From Schlesneria sp. (GTDB lineage Bacteria; Planctomycetota; Planctomycetia; Planctomycetales; Planctomycetaceae): 6,419 nt of DNA. Position numbers and translations under genes: made by a program. The notes below the pieces were generated by a model, which searched no databases, was not told the origin of the DNA, and worked only from the letters and a program-made list of their open reading frames with translations. This document shows positions 6,261-6,419 of the stretch, one piece after another (position 1 is the stretch's first letter; each line of letters begins with the position of its first letter). The stretch is from positions 1-6,419 of the forward strand of contig JANXOO010001132.1 in NCBI GenBank assembly GCA_025353525.1, read 5' to 3'.

Positions 6261-6326
6261 ATATTCCTGTTCGAAGCGAGCAATTCCTTTGCTGATTGCC
6301 GCTTCGATTTATCCCTGCGTTTTCAT
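6261..6326 (-). pseudogene. Interrupted 5' end of the DUF2294 gene
   Basis: Reading the minus strand from ATG at 6326 in the same frame as the downstream gene gives MKTQG, then TAA (6309-6311), then IEAAISKGIARFEQEY running straight into MGRGPKD. Family N-termini as I know them have the pattern KxxGQIExxIxxxxxxFEKEYMGRGP, so the stop stands where a Gln codon (CAA) would be expected; one C-to-T change explains it. A GGAA motif 8 nt before this ATG is consistent with 6326 as the original start. No ATG, GTG or TTG lies between the TAA and the ATG at 6260. Confidence 0.7.
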
Positions 6327-6368
6327 CACTCGTTTCCATTGACTTCGGAATGGCGGTTCGTCGAAAAA

Positions 6369-6396
6369 TTAATACTGTAGAAAGGCGGACTTAAAA
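6369..6396 (-). promoter_or_regulatory. Weak promoter-like pair upstream of the DUF2294 gene
   Basis: On the minus strand TATTAA (complement of 6369-6374) lies 16 bp downstream of TTTTAA (complement of 6391-6396), about 40-50 nt before the ancestral start at 6326. The -35 match is poor and the call rests on position and AT-richness alone. Confidence 0.15.
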
Positions 6397-6419
6397 CGTG
6401 CTGTTTCCCGAAAATAATG

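Noticed and set aside
1..6419. CRISPR array, tRNA, rRNA, insertion sequence or prophage genes
   Set aside because: No regularly spaced direct repeats, no tRNA cloverleaf or rRNA-like stretches, and no transposase or integrase motifs were seen on either strand.

Overview
The window looks like chromosomal DNA from a planctomycete. The main reason is a Tat-exported DUF1501 protein, a family strongly expanded in that phylum. It is accompanied by a large secreted protein of a planctomycete-like type (OB-like N-terminus, helical middle, BamE-like C-terminus), moderately GC-rich coding sequence and weak Shine-Dalgarno use at several genes. The lineage is inferred from gene content alone; no rRNA or other marker is present.

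Layout. Positions 139-3917 carry three genes on the minus strand. In transcription order they are a hypoxanthine phosphoribosyltransferase (3917-3351), a secreted protein of unknown function (3246-1690) and a DUF1501 protein (1641-139). A GC-rich palindrome followed by a T-tract separates the first from the second, so hpt is probably its own unit, while the other two are 48 bp apart and may be co-transcribed. A 111-bp divergent spacer (3918-4028) separates hpt from a plus-strand pair: an alpha/beta-hydrolase-fold protein (4029-4742) and, 11 bp later, a periplasmic HlyD/RND-type adaptor (4754-5602). A 343-bp gap (5603-5945) contains a perfect 11-bp inverted repeat and no convincing gene. On the right a minus-strand DUF2294-family gene (5946-6260, ancestrally to 6326) converges on the adaptor gene.

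How the genes work together. No single pathway links them. Hpt is purine salvage, DUF1501 and the large secreted protein act outside the cytoplasm, and the adaptor belongs to an export pump whose membrane partner is not in the window. I do not see a coherent new system here. The observations most worth checking are two molecular oddities. First, the DUF2294 reading frame has an in-frame TAA at the sixth codon, between two segments that both match the expected family N-terminus. Second, the hydrolase has Glu where the nucleophile-elbow serine should be (GVEMGG instead of GxSxGG), while its candidate catalytic His and acidic residues remain.
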